A stretch of DNA of 64,000 nt from Mytilus galloprovincialis. Its lineage: Eukaryota; Mollusca; Bivalvia; Mytilida; Mytilidae. Positions 22,400 to 34,380 of the stretch are shown in pieces. Location of the stretch: NCBI RefSeq assembly GCF_965363235.1, contig NC_134846.1:26856218-26920217 (forward strand), given 5' to 3'. Positions within the stretch are counted from its first letter, which is position 1, and each line of letters begins with the position of its first letter. The translations under genes and the position numbers were made by a program. The notes below the pieces were generated by a model. It did no database searches. It worked only from the letters and a program-made list of their open reading frames with translations, and was not told the origin of the DNA.

Positions 22400-23290
22400 A
22401 ATAAAAATTTCCCTCTCGATACTGTCTTTTGATTGAAAGAAGCTTCCAAGTTTGGTAAAAAATCCAGGATAGTTTATGAATCTAATAAATGTTGTATAAA
22501 CTTTAACTGCAGACTGTATGTAATGTTAACTGGAAGAAAAACTAAGTCCATTGATAAGTAAAATACGGAAAAAGTGAATTTTTTTTTTACAAAATTTACT
22601 TCTGAATAATATCTTATGATCAGAAACAAGCTTCTGTCTAAGTTTGGTAGAAATCCAGGATAGTTTAAGAACATTATAAAAATTTTAAAAACTTAAACCA
22701 CAGAGTGAATGTTTTGTTTCTGGCAAAAAAACTAAGTCCATTTATAAGTAAAATACGGAAAAGTGGAAATTTATTTTTACAAAATTTTCTTCTTGATACT
22801 ATCTTATGATTATAAACAAGCTTCTGTCCAAGTTTGGTACAAATCAAGGATAGTTTATGAAAGTTATTAAAATTTTAAAAACTTTAACCACAGAGTGAAT
22901 GTAATGTTTCCTCGCAGAAAAACTAAGTCCATTTATAAGTAAAATACGGAAAAGTGGAAATTTATTTTTACAAAATATTCTTCTTGATACTATCTTATGA
23001 TCATAAACAAGCTTCTGTCCAAGTTTGGTACAAATCAAGGATAGTTTATGAAAGTTATTAAAATTTTTAAAACTTTAACCACAGAGTGAATGTAATGTTT
23101 CCTCGCAGAAAAACAAAGTCCATTTATAAGTAAAATACGGAAAAAATGGAATTTTATTTTTACAAAATTTATTTCTGGATACTTTCTTATGATCATAAAC
23201 AAGCTTCTGTTCAAGTTTGGTAGAAATTCAGTATAGTTTAAGAAAGTTATTAAAATTTCAAAAACTTTAACCACAGAGTGAATATTTGTG
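22400..23290 (+). repeat. ~190-bp tandem repeat, about 4.5 copies
   Basis: Units carry AACTAAGTCCATTTATAAG, TACAAAATTTTCTTCTTGA, AAACAAGCTTCTGTCCAAG and TTTAACCACAGAGTGAATG. The ACTAAGTCC anchor falls near 22541, 22730, 22922 and 23113. The minus-strand frames over this stretch are repeat translations. Confidence 0.9.
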
Positions 23291-23407
23291 GACGCCGCCG
23301 ACGACGACGACGCCGACGACGACGGAATGTAGGATCGCTTAGTCTCGCTTTTTCGACTAAAGTCGAAGGCTCGACAAAAAAGAAACGAACAATTATAACA
23401 ATATAAT
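23291..23407 (+). repeat. GAC trinucleotide run and CGACTAAAGTCG palindrome
   Basis: GACGACGACGACGCCGACG-type run at 23294-23325, then TAGTCTCGC and the palindromic TTCGACTAAAGTCGAA at 23352-23367. This links the 190-bp block to the GGATCC array and probably belongs to the same compound repeat. Confidence 0.6.
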
Positions 23408-26400
23408 ATGCCCCCTTTGAAAGGGATAACAAAGAACGTCCTTTTAGCAGATGCACGACTATTAAACAAGAGGGGATCCTAAGACCGACCCGGGGATCCT
23501 ATAAACCACCCAGGGTATCGTATAGAAAACCCTGTTATAGATACATGAACAACGAAAAGGGGATCCTATAGACCGCCCTGGGGATCCTATAAAACGCCCT
23601 ATAGCAGATACACGAATATTGCACAACAGGTGATCCTATAGATCCAACAGGGGATCCCATAGAACGCTCCCTAGTAGATACATGATTACTTATCAACAAC
23701 GAGATCCTATAGAACACCCTATAGCAGATACACAATTATTAAACCACAAGGAATTCTATGGACCGCCCAGGGGATCCTGTAGAACGCCCTCCAATAGATA
23801 CATTATGAACAAATAACAGGGCTTCTATAGACCGACCTAGAGATTCTATGGACCGACCCGGGGATCTTAAAGAACGCCTAATAGCAGATGCACGATTATT
23901 AAACAATACCAACCAACAGGGGAACATATAGACGGCCCAGAGGATCTTAAAGAACGTCGTATACTAGAAACATAATGAACATGCAGCAGGTTATTCTAAA
24001 GACCGCCCCGGAGATCCGATAGAACGCCCTTCAGCATGCAGATACACGACTATTACACAACAGGGGATCCTATAAAACGCCCTCTAGTATATACGTAAAG
24101 TAGATACATGTTTAAAAAAACAGGGGAACCTATAGAAGGTTCTTTCCTAGATGCATACAAATCAAACAGGGGATCCTGAAGAATATATAATGCTCAGACA
24201 ACAGGAGATCATGTAGATGGGCCTATAAACATGAAAAACAATCAACAGGGGATCCTATAGAACGTCCTATGATAGATATATAATGTTGAGAAAACAGGGC
24301 ATCCTGCAGACCGCCCAAGGAATCATAAACGCCCTATAATATATACATAATAAACAAAGAACAGGGGAACCTATAGAATTTCCTATCTCAGATGCATTTT
24401 TTTTTTAACAAAAGGGGATTCTGTAGACCGCCCTATAGTATAAATATGAAAAACAAAGAACAGGGGAACCTATAGAATTTCCTATCTCAGATAGATATTT
24501 TTTTTAACAAAAGGGGATTCTGTAGACCGCCCAGGGAATCCTGTAGAACGCCCGATAGTATGAACATAAAAAAACAATCAACATGGCATCCTGTAGACCG
24601 TCCAGGGGATCCGGTAGAACGCCCTTTAGTATATGAATAATAAACAAACAATATAGGGGATCCTATAGAACGTCCTATAGTAGACATATAATGTAAAGAC
24701 AAAAGGGGATCCTGAAGACCGCCCAGGGGATCCTATTGAACGCCCTTTAGTATATACATGATAAACAAACAAAAGGGGATCATGCAGAACGTTCTATAGT
24801 AAATGTATAATGTTCAGACAAAAGGGGATCCTGTAGACTGCCTAGGGGATCCTATTGAACGCCCTTTAGTATATAAATGATAAACAAACAACATGGGATC
24901 CTATAGAACGTCTTATAGTAGATGAATAATGTTGAGAAAACAGGTGATCCTTTAGAACGCCCTATAGTATAAACATGAAAAACAATCAACAGTGGGTCTT
25001 ATAGAACGTCCTATAGTTCATATATTATGTTGAAAAACAGGGATTCCTGCAGACCACCCATAGTTTCCCGCAGACCGACTTAGGGATCATATAGAAAGCC
25101 CTATAGTATAAACATGAAAAACAATCAACAGGGGTCTTATATATAGAACGCCATTTAGAACATATATAATGTAAAGACAACAGAGGATCCTGAAGACCGC
25201 CCAGGGGATCCTGTAGAACGCCCTTTAGTATATACTTGATTAACAAACAATAGGGGATCCTATAGAACGTCTTATTGTAGATATATTATGTTGAGAAAAC
25301 AGGGCATCCCGTAGACCGCCCAGTGGATCCTGTAGAACCCCCTTACACAATGTAGTATATAAATGAAAAACAAACAACAGGGGATACTTTAGAACGTCTT
25401 ATAGTAGATATATATTTTTAAACAAACGTAGATCATGTAGACCGCCCAGTGGATCCTGTAGAACGCCCTATAGTATAAACATAAAAAACAATCAACAGGG
25501 CATCCTGTAGACCGCCGCGGGGATCCGGTATAACGCCCGTCAGTATATAAATAATAAACAAACAATATAGGGGATCCTATAGAACGTCTTATAGTAGATA
25601 AATAATGTTGAGAAAACAGGGGATCCTGCAGACCGCCATGGGGATACTGTAGAACGCCCTATAGTATAAACATGAACAACAAACAACAGGGGGCCTAGAG
25701 AACGTCATATAGTAGATATATAATGTTGAGAAAACAGGGGATCCTGTAGACTGCGTAGGGGATCCTGTAGAACGCCCTTTAGTATACACTTGAAAAACAA
25801 ACAACAGGGGATCCTATAGAACGTCTTATAGTAGATAAATAATGTTGAGAAAACAGGGGATCCTGCAGACCGCCCAGGGGATACTGTAGAATGCCCTATA
25901 GTATAAACATGAACAACAAACAACAGAGGGCCTATAGAACGTCATATAATAGATATATAATGTTGAGAAAACAGGGGATCCTGTAGACCGCCTAGGGGAT
26001 CCTGTAGAATGCCCTATAGTATACACTTGAAAATCAAACAACAGGGGATCCTATAGAACGTCTTATAGTAGATAAATAATGTTGAAAAAACAGGGGATCC
26101 TGCAGACCGCCATGGGGATACTGTAGAACGCCCTATAGTATAAACCTGAACAACAAACAACAGGGGATCATATAGAACGTCATATAGTAGATATATAAAG
26201 TTGAGAAAACAAGGGATCCTGTAGACCGCCTATGGGATCCTGTAGAACCCTATAGGATACACTTGAAAAACAAACAACAGGGGGTCCGGTAGAACGTTCT
26301 CTTAGCCTAGTAGATACATCAAAAACAAACAATAGGGTATCCTATATATATAGAACGTTCTATAGTTTATATATAATGTTGAGAAAACAGGGGATCCCAC

Positions 26401-26720
26401 TGACTGACCAAGGGATTCAGTAGAGAGTCCTCTAGTATATACATGATAAACAAACAACAGGGGTTCTATAGAACGTTCTCTTATCCTAGTAGATACATCA
26501 AATACAAGCAATAGGGTATCCTATAGAACGTTCTATAGTTTATATGTAATGTTGAGAAAACAGGGGATCCCACAGACCGACCAAGGGATCCAGTAGAGAG
26601 TCCTCTAGTATAAACATGATAAACAAACAACAGGGGATTCTATAGAACGTTAGATCTTAGATTGGTAGATTCATCAAAAACAAACAATAGGGTATCCTAT
26701 AGAACGTTCTATAGTTTATA
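23408..26720 (-). repeat. GGATCC satellite array, right copy, ~119-bp units
   Basis: Units read AGGGGATCCTGTAGACCGCC, AGGGGATCCTGTAGAACGCC, CTTTAGTATATACATGA and AACAAACAACAGGGGATCC, inverted relative to 13010-14191. GTTGAGAAAACAGG recurs at 25607, 25724, 25843, 25962, 26081 and 26200, spacing 117-119 bp. From about 25590 to 26260 two unit types alternate, so the array is forming a ~238-bp dimer. The many 62-73-codon minus-strand frames with GRSTGSPGRS-like text are repeat translations. Confidence 0.95.
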
Positions 26721-26939
26721 ATACAAATATTGTGATCAGTTCTATCATCCAAACATTTTGAGAAATTATAAATAATTGTCGAGTTCTGTGCTTGTGTTAA
26801 TTTGGAATAATTCAGTAAATTTATTCTTGATTATTTAAACTCTTCTTTTTTATTTCAGTAATTATCATAAATAAAACTGCTCCGGCGTTCAACGCTTTCT
26901 ATTGTGTTTTTTTTTACATCTAATTCTATAAATTGATTT
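26721..26939. other. Non-satellite spacer left of the palindrome-ended element
   Basis: The satellite stops at about 26720. This AT-rich stretch matches nothing else seen in the window. Confidence 0.4.
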
Positions 26940-27792
26940 CAGGCATTTTGTAAAATGCCTTTCAATTTTTTCAGGCATTTTGTAAAATGTCTAGAGACGT
27001 CGCGTACGGTGTTGGTGTTAGTTTTGGTAACGTTATTTAGACGTTATTTTTCATGCATTGTATAAATAACGTCGTACTTTTTTTTTTATTTCGTGCAGCT
27101 CAATCATACAGCATAATTTATATGAGCGGTTTGCTTGACTTGCTACGTATAGAACCGAAATGCAAAAGTGGCACACATTTTTTTAAGTACAGTTAAATTA
27201 AAACGGAAAAATAATATTCATTTACATTAGTATCCCCTTGGAGCAAAGATATTTTCTCTTTCTTTTGATTGAAACAGGATATTTTAAAAACAACTTTAAA
27301 CCACTGTCTTTTCTGCTGCTTTTTCTTTTAGTTTAAACATATTTATTTATAGTGGATTGGGAAACAAGTTATTACAACTTATATTAATCCGTTTCAACGT
27401 TGAGGATGCGAGTGCTTCCTTGTAGCCTTAGCCTGCTCTTTCCGAAATCTAAAAGGGTGAATTTTATGTGCAAGAGATATTGCTCTCTCTTAATAAAACA
27501 CGGGTCAGTCATGTATCGCCCCCTGCCGACGGACTATCATTGTTTCACAAGACCATCATACCCGTAAATGGTGTCAAGGGCTTATTCTTTTATCCGCTTT
27601 TAATAATTTCCGAAGAAAAATGTTATTAGTTGAATCGTTTGTTTCATCGCCTTTATTAAATGTTAAAAGAATCAACAGTTAAAAGCAAATTCAAAATTAA
27701 CCACAATAAAATTAATTTAATCAAATTTTCCAATTTCATAAAGAAAAAGAAATTTAATCTCAACTATGAACAAAAGAAACAGATGGGCGCAG

Positions 27793-27905
27793 ATAATTTT
27801 AGCGCAAAACTACTAGGGGACATTTTAGCGCAGACGTTAGAGCCAATTTTAGCGCAGGATTAATCCGTTCAGCTGTATTTTCGATAGCCCATTTTAGCGA
27901 AAACT
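27793..27905 (+). repeat. ATTTTAGCGCA word cluster
   Basis: ATTTTAGCGCA or a close variant occurs four times in ~110 bp. No inverted partner cluster was found nearby. Confidence 0.6.
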
Positions 27906-28720
27906 TTCCTAGTTGAATAATACCAAAACCACGAGCATTAATTTATGCTGGTTTAATATTAAAGTTGTATGTATATATATGCTCACTTTGGTTCATCATG
28001 GAAATAAAAGTAATTATATAGTTGTCACTCAGCTATTTACGTTTTTCTTGATACAATCATCAACTTGCAAACAACAACATATACAAAAATACAATGTATA
28101 GGCGAATGTGCTCCACAATCTAGACAAAATAAAGAGAAAAATCAGCAACTTTATCAACAGTATTGTACTGATTGTGCTTGGGTTTTCTCTTCTAGATCTC
28201 GGGCATGGGTCTTTGTTTTTTTAATAAAAAGTGTGCAAACAAAATAAATATTGAAACAAATATATAAAGAAAAATGCAAGGATGAACTTAAGGATGTTTC
28301 ATTTATCCTTGTATGTGCCCATCGAAATTGATAAAGAAGCATGCCAGCATTTTTTATCCTTGCATTTTCCTATGTCCCTAGAAGCACACTATTCATTCTT
28401 TCTGATTTGCAAATGTGCAATATAAATTTATCCTTTTTCTATTATAATCGTTCGTTCTAAGACACCAGGTCCCATGTACTGAATAGAGAATCTTCAAACT
28501 AGTCCCCCAAACTGCCTCAAATAATAGATAAAAGGGGAGGGAGAGGGTTTCAGAAACATTAAACCTGTTAAGAAAGTTTTGAATAAGCATTCAATGACAT
28601 ATTTGTCGCTGGACGTCAGATAAACAATGAATCAATACACAAAAAATGCGCCAATTTGGGTTACGCAATGTTTCAAACAATCTCATTATTATAATTAAAT
28701 CATACTATTGGTAGAGAAAT

Positions 28721-28912
28721 TCACAATTTGTTATATCAAATTGACAATTTGTTATTTCTAATTGATAATTTGTTATATCAAATTGATAATCTGTTATATC
28801 AAATTGATAATTTGTTATACCAAATTGATAATCTGTTATATTAAACTGATAATTTGTTATATCAAATTCATAATCTGTTATATCAAATTCATAATTCGTT
28901 ATATCAAATTGG
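28721..28912 (-). repeat. 21-bp minisatellite, nine copies, open on the minus strand
   Basis: The unit is AATTTGTTATATCAAATTGAT-like, with an internal CAAATT-GAT-AATTTG palindrome. Because 21 is a multiple of three, the minus-strand frame 28950-28705 stays open and encodes heptads such as QFDITNY / QFDITDY. There is no evidence that it is expressed. It lies inside the palindrome-ended element. Confidence 0.85.
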
Positions 28913-28979
28913 AAAAAGTTAATTAGCATGGCACGTAAAGGCTTCCGCATTTTTCCACGTTAGGCACTACATGTCAAGT

Positions 28980-29470
28980 TTTACAGAACGTAACGTCAAA
29001 ACAAGTAAAAAAGCATGGTGTGACATTATGACTAGACAAAAGTAGTCGCTGACTGTGTCGTTAATACTTCCGACATGTGATCGAAAATGGGTTCAAAAAT
29101 ATCCCTGAACAGTAGATTTTAATGTTATATAGTATTTTTTGTGCTATTATAATTTCATATTTTCCCCCCTCCAAAACTGTATAATATGACTTATCATACT
29201 TGTAACAAAAATGTAAAAAACGGCGTTTTGTGACATTTTGACTAGACAAAAACAAAGAGATCGCGTTTAATTTTTTTTTCAATATTTTCTCTTAAACCTT
29301 CGACACAATTTTTTTTCATACACTTAAAAAAAAAGTTTTCACGTTTGAATAAAATTTTATATCGTAGAAAAGAATGCAACTGCCTATTACTTTTCATAAG
29401 ACACTTAACAAATACGCTAAAACGTCAGAAAACGGCGAGTGTGACATTTCAACGGATTTAATAAAATGAA
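28980..29470 (+). repeat. Diverged ~210-bp repeat (GTGACATTTTGACTAGAC)
   Basis: Similar blocks AAAAGCATGGTGTGACATTA (29009), AAAAAACGGCGTTTTGTGAC (29215) and AGAAAACGGCGAGTGTGACA (29427) are spaced about 206-212 bp apart, two of them followed by GACTAGACAAAA. Intervening sequence is poorly conserved. Confidence 0.45.
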
Positions 29471-30343
29471 CAATTTAGGACATAATTTAAACAATACTTA
29501 CTAATTGAAGACATAGAAAGTTGTATATTTATTATATAATTTTGACACAGGAAGGGTGGATATGTAAATTGTGGTTTGGATCTGCAGCATTCGTTCAAAT
29601 TTTGAAGAGCTCCTAAAAATATGCGAGATTTGGGTTTTGTGACAGAAATACAAATTTCAAAAAATCATTAATTCTGCCACGATCTTTTGAAATGTTGTAG
29701 CACAACTTTTTATAATTTTTTTCCTTATTATATACGGAATAAAAAGATATAACATTTTCAGAATAATCTATTTGAATTACCTTTAAAAATCACTCTTAAC
29801 TTCACCTCTATCCATATTTTTTTTCAATTTTCGGCTTGACCACAAAACAAAGTGAACTTTTCGTCCTGGTCAGACGCGTCCAGTTAACGATGACGTCATA
29901 AATAAAACATACACCATTAACACCAAAGACTACTCTTGTTAGCAGTACAACTTTTTTTTATTAAGTTTAAAAAATGACTAGAATAACTTCAAAGCAACGC
30001 TGATCATATGTCGCGGTGTTACTTGTCTACACGCTCAAAATCAGTGTTATTAGGGATCATTTGAGTAACAAAATGAATAAAAGTATTGATTTTAAGGCAT
30101 ATTCCATTTCTACTTTTAATTACGCACATTTTGATATATACATTTATATAGTTATCAATTCCGAAACTTCTAACAAATGCAATAAAGGCGAACTAGAAAG
30201 CAAAACCCGTATTATCACCAACACCGTACGCGACGTCTAAACAATTAATCATTATGTATAATGACTGAATCTTGCAGGCATTTTAGAACATGCCTAAAGT
30301 TTTCAGGCATTTTACAAAATGCCTAAATTTAGAAAATGCCTGT

Positions 30344-30436
30344 AACATATATACTAGTACTGTTCAGACAACAGGGGATCTGGAGAACACGCCCTTTAGT
30401 ATATACATTATAAACAAACAATATGGGATCCTTTAT
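30344..30436 (-). repeat. GGATCC satellite fragment between two insertions
   Basis: GTTCAGACAACAGGGGATC, CGCCCTTTAGTATATACAT and AACAAACAATATGGGATCC continue the array that stopped at 26720. Confidence 0.85.
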
Positions 30437-31452
30437 ATATTTTCCCCCAAAATTACAGGGCCCATAAAGGGCATAAAATCAGATACAATTGATTTACAAA
30501 ATTGGTAACAACAACAATTATAGAGGCATATACATATATATTTGGAATATAAGCATTGGTCAGAATCAAGCCAAAAACCACATATATATTGTGAATAAAA
30601 GAATAATAAAATTACATTATATATGTATTTATTCTCAAATTGTTTACTTGACTTAGTGTCAGTGTTCATACCTGATCTCCTTAATTCAAAACAGTCACCA
30701 ATATAACAGCCCAGTTTTTCCATAGAGTAACATTTTCTCGGGTCAAGAGCCATAAAAATTTAGAAGATTTATTTAAATTTATAAAATTATAACAATTGTT
30801 AGAAATGTCTTGGAAAAAATCGTCCCTTTGAATATCATAAAGAGGCCATTCTAATAAAACATGAAGCTCATCTTCAACTTTACCGAATGAGCAATTAGAA
30901 CAAAGACGCTCAGATCTTTCTATATGTTTTTCTGAATATCTGTTTGTCTCAATTTTTAAATTAACGCTTATTCTTAATTTACAAATTGATTGTCTTTTTT
31001 TGAAGTCCTGTAATTCGAAATATTTTTCTTTTTTAAAACAATTTTTTCCCTTTTTCGGAGTTAATTGTTTGATACTTCAGTTTATTCCAAAATATGAAAG
31101 AACTTTTACATAGTTTGTTTTTAACATACTGACATAAAGAACCAATTGATTGGTCAAAATTTGGTAATTCAATCTCTCTCTGAATATAATCTATACTAGA
31201 ATACCATGTATTTACATTAGAACTACATGTATGTAACTGTATGTTTACAACTTATAAATGCATCAAATAATAATCCTTCTTTCAAACGTTCCAGTCTATG
31301 ACAATATTTTAACATTGATAAAATTATAGTAAAATACATAGGAAATCTACCAATCTCTGACATTACAGCTATATTACTTGACTTTCTGTTTACCCTAAGA
31401 ATATATTTCATAAATTTGGTATGAGCTTTTTCAGAAGAATCCTGACCAAAAA
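30437..31452 (-). pseudogene. 5'-truncated LINE relic inserted in the satellite
   Basis: Minus-strand translation gives AHTKFMKYILRVNRKSSNIA, MSEIGRFPMYFTII, ILSMLKYCHRLERLKEGLLF, IQREIELPNFDQS, LRISVNLKIETNRYS and RSERLCSNCSFGKVEDELHV, ending in a 3' UTR. This is the C-terminal part of a LINE ORF2 with its Cys/His knuckle, of a different family from the LINE at 15740-18890. At least three frameshifts are present. GGATCC satellite lies directly on both sides (30436 and 31453), so insertion was into the array. Confidence 0.8.
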
Positions 31453-31745
31453 CTTGTTCCTATAGAGAACGTTCTATACTATAGTAGTAATATTCAGACA
31501 ACAAGGGATCCTGTAGACTGCCCAGGGGATTATGTAGAACGTCCTTTAGTGTATACATGATAAACAAACAATATAAGGGATCCTATAAAACGTTCTGTAG
31601 TAGATATATAAGATTCAGACAACCGGGGATCATGTAGAACGACCAGGGAATCATGTAGAACGCCCTAACAGTAGCTTTATTGTAAACAAGTAACAATGGT
31701 TCCTATAGAACGTCCAGCTATAGTAGAATGGTCAGACAACAGGGG
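31453..31745 (-). repeat. GGATCC satellite, last segment
   Basis: Units with GGGATCCTGTAGACTGCCCA, CCTTTAGTGTATACATGA and AACGTTCTGTAGTAG. The array ends at the 31746 element. Confidence 0.9.
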
Positions 31746-32604
31746 CATGCCTGGTAAACCATCTAATCTCAACCAAATGGTTGAGACGGAAAAAAGTATT
31801 CTGGCACTTCCTGTTGAGCTTTTCTGGTTCAAATTATCAAAAATAAACATAGGGTTGGTCGACTTTTTGTCAATTTTCTGAAAAGCAATGCGTTTTTTGT
31901 AAAATAGGAGAATGTCATGCCATAGATAATTGAATTAGGGTTTCTCTCGTGTATAACATGGACCAATATGATTTAAAATGACATCGGAATGACTTTTCTC
32001 CAGCAGGTAAATTTGGCCAATGCAGTCAGCTACTGACAAAATGACAGCGATATCATTGATAAACTAAAGTATATATCAGTGAATTAGTATTTTTCTAAAA
32101 CCTTATAAACATAAAATTACAGTTTGTTCTTTTTCTTTACTTATATAATTGCATTAAGCGAAATATGCTATTAAGTATGTCATGTTGAGATTTTCTGGTA
32201 TCGGTTTAGATATTCTGGAACAATGTTGAGATCTTCGTGTGAATGAAACTTTTAACTATAGCTTAGTATCAATTACATATACAACCGTCAAAACGTTCCA
32301 ACTGTCATTTAAATCTTGTCTGTAGTTATGACAGTAGCTTCTAAAGAGACCTTTGGTTGTAATAGAGTCTAAATAGTAAACAACTGTGTGTTTTTAAAGT
32401 ATTAAAGTTCTAGCGCTGGAGATTAATAGTCTAGCGTTTGAGATGAAGTTTTGCACAGAAACGTATATAAAGTCAAAAATGGTGTAATTGACATCTCCTG
32501 AAAAGCTAGAATTTATTCCTACATCGCTTATCTTGACATCTCAATAACTAGCTTTTAGATATCTACATCGCTATACTTTACATTTGCAGTGCTGGTGTTG
32601 ACAT

Positions 32605-33209
32605 TGTTATGATATTGTAATTATTATGTTTATTTATGTTGGCCTAATTTGTGTTGTATGGCCTGATAGTTGTTTACCAAATAATCTTATAACTGTGCAG
32701 TTTAGGAATCACTGGAACAATCACAGAATGATTGGAACTTTCTAGAATGATCCTTATAAAAGATGCGTAATTTGAAACTTCTACGTTATTCCAGAAACTT
32801 CCGTTGTAACTTTCCAGGATTTTCCACAATGTTCCATTATAGAGTGTTCTAGAATTTTCCATGACAACACTATATATACAGACACTAAAGTTAAACTCTC
32901 ATAATTAAACTTGGACATAGACATTGATAGACATTAGTATTCACAGCAATTCGATTGACACTTTTATTCTACAATCAACATCATACTGGATTGTGACATT
33001 AGTAGTGAACGTAATATTCAAATTGGATTCCGAAAGATTTCCGGATACAGATAAAGATAACAGATTGGACTCATATTTTGACAGTTAAGTTAACAGTAAT
33101 ATTTGTGTAATACCTTTTGTAAACTTTTGTATATTAAATATTGTTAAATTTTACTATTGTTTTGTGTCTTTTGTTGGCTACAATTTAAAGGCGATTTCTG
33201 GCCGTAACA
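32605..33209 (+). mobile_element. Solo LTR (605 bp) with 4-bp ACAT duplication
   Basis: Begins TGTTATG and ends CCGTAACA, so the ends are TGTTA...TAACA. ACAT flanks both sides (32601-32604 and 33210-33213). A partial relative at 46334-46486 shares GTAGTGAACGTAATA, GATTTCCGGATACAGATAAA and the end GGCCGTAACA. No internal retroviral sequence adjoins, so it is probably a recombination-derived solo LTR nested in the 31746-34876 element. The 4-bp duplication and ends fit Gypsy or BEL/Pao. Confidence 0.75.
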
Positions 33210-34380
33210 ACATCAACATAACACAGAACTTGGTTTTAAAAATCTTTTTCACGGGACAATTTGCATCCCCTGCGCTATATTTACATAATCAGTGCTTAAC
33301 TGTGAATCTTCAACTCTAGACCTTTATTCTGACAGCCTCATATCGTGGTATGGGGTTCCTTCTTTATAAAGAACTAGAACACATCCGTGATATCGCGGGT
33401 CCGTGACTGAATTAAAGTATATAACTATGCGCAAGCCTTATTTTAGTATTAGTACGGTTATCTGATAAAGTCATGCCGATTATAAGATACAAAGTTTTCT
33501 CTGCTATCAAATCTTTCTGTTTGAATCCGTCGAACTGGAACTTATCAATTATTGGTAATATTAATTATTTAGAAAACAAAAGGTCCTGGAATGGAGTATT
33601 TTTTAATCAACAGCATAGTCCTTTATTAGTTATAAATAAAGTTGAATTCTTTGATTCGCTGTTTTACGTCATGCCCGCTAACAAATTGAAAACTGTTCCT
33701 TTACGCCTTATTTTTAGTCACAGATTTTTAGTATTCGTATTGTTATCTTAGAAAGTCTTACTGATTAAAATACTACAATAGGTAACAATTTGACAATTTA
33801 GTAGTGTCAACCCTGTGATAATGACCCGTGTATATATCATATTAATCCTAACTACACCGTTTGGTGGTGCGCCTGTCAGATGCGGAACGTACAGATAAGG
33901 TAATAGGTAACAGGTGAATATACTATTGGTATCGGTATCGGGCTCGACCCGGAACTTCTTAATTATTGGCAATATTAATTACGTGGAAAACAAAAGGGCC
34001 TGCACCTTTTAGAGTGAGAACTCATCCTGAAATAATGTGCACGAAAAAAACAAACCCAGAGAAATTGGTCATGTTCGATTGTTTAGTTTTTATCAATTTT
34101 ATTTCTTTATAAAGGTATGCATTTTCGGCATTGAACAATGTCTGTTAGGAATCGAATTCTTTCAAATCATATTAATATTTATATATTATAAACTAATCTT
34201 ATTTATACTTGAAAGGCATGCATTTTTCTATCGGCAATTCTTAAAATTGTATCTGTATACAGATTTTAACTTACCACAGACAGAAAACATAAATCAAGTT
34301 AACCGTTAAAAAGGTTAGTTAATTAAACTTTGAAACCTAAGTGCCAAAGTTTTAACAGTAATATATTTCATGACACAAAG
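33210..34380. repeat. Interior of the TIR element with a duplicated block
   Basis: The block GGAACTTATCAATTATTGG, TAATATTAATTA, GAAAACAAAAGG occurs at 33537-33588 and again at 33950-34000. The 92-codon frame at 33473-33751 and the 90-codon frame at 34037-34309 are not recognised. Confidence 0.5.

Larger units (their letters stand above)
26940..30342. mobile_element. 3.4-kb element with palindromic inverted ends (CAGGCATTTT)
   Basis: Left end: AGGCATTTTGTAAAATGCCT (26941-26960), a second slightly mutated copy (26973-26992), then AGACGTCGCGTACGGTGTTG (26995-27014). Right end, inverted: CAACACCGTACGCGACGTCT (30219-30238) followed by three palindromes ending AATGCCTG at 30342. Ends therefore mirror each other over ~75-130 bp. 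It sits inside the GGATCC array, which resumes at about 30344. No flanking duplication was found. The longest internal frames (27660-27863, 28065-28247) have no transposase motif, so it is probably non-autonomous. Confidence 0.75.

Noticed and set aside
23535..26511. A series of minus-strand frames with GRSTGSPGRS-like text
   Set aside because: Repeat translations of the GGATCC satellite; no start context, no conservation beyond the unit.
33473..33751. 92-codon frame as an element-encoded protein
   Set aside because: Part of it is a block duplicated at 33950-34000 without frame conservation.
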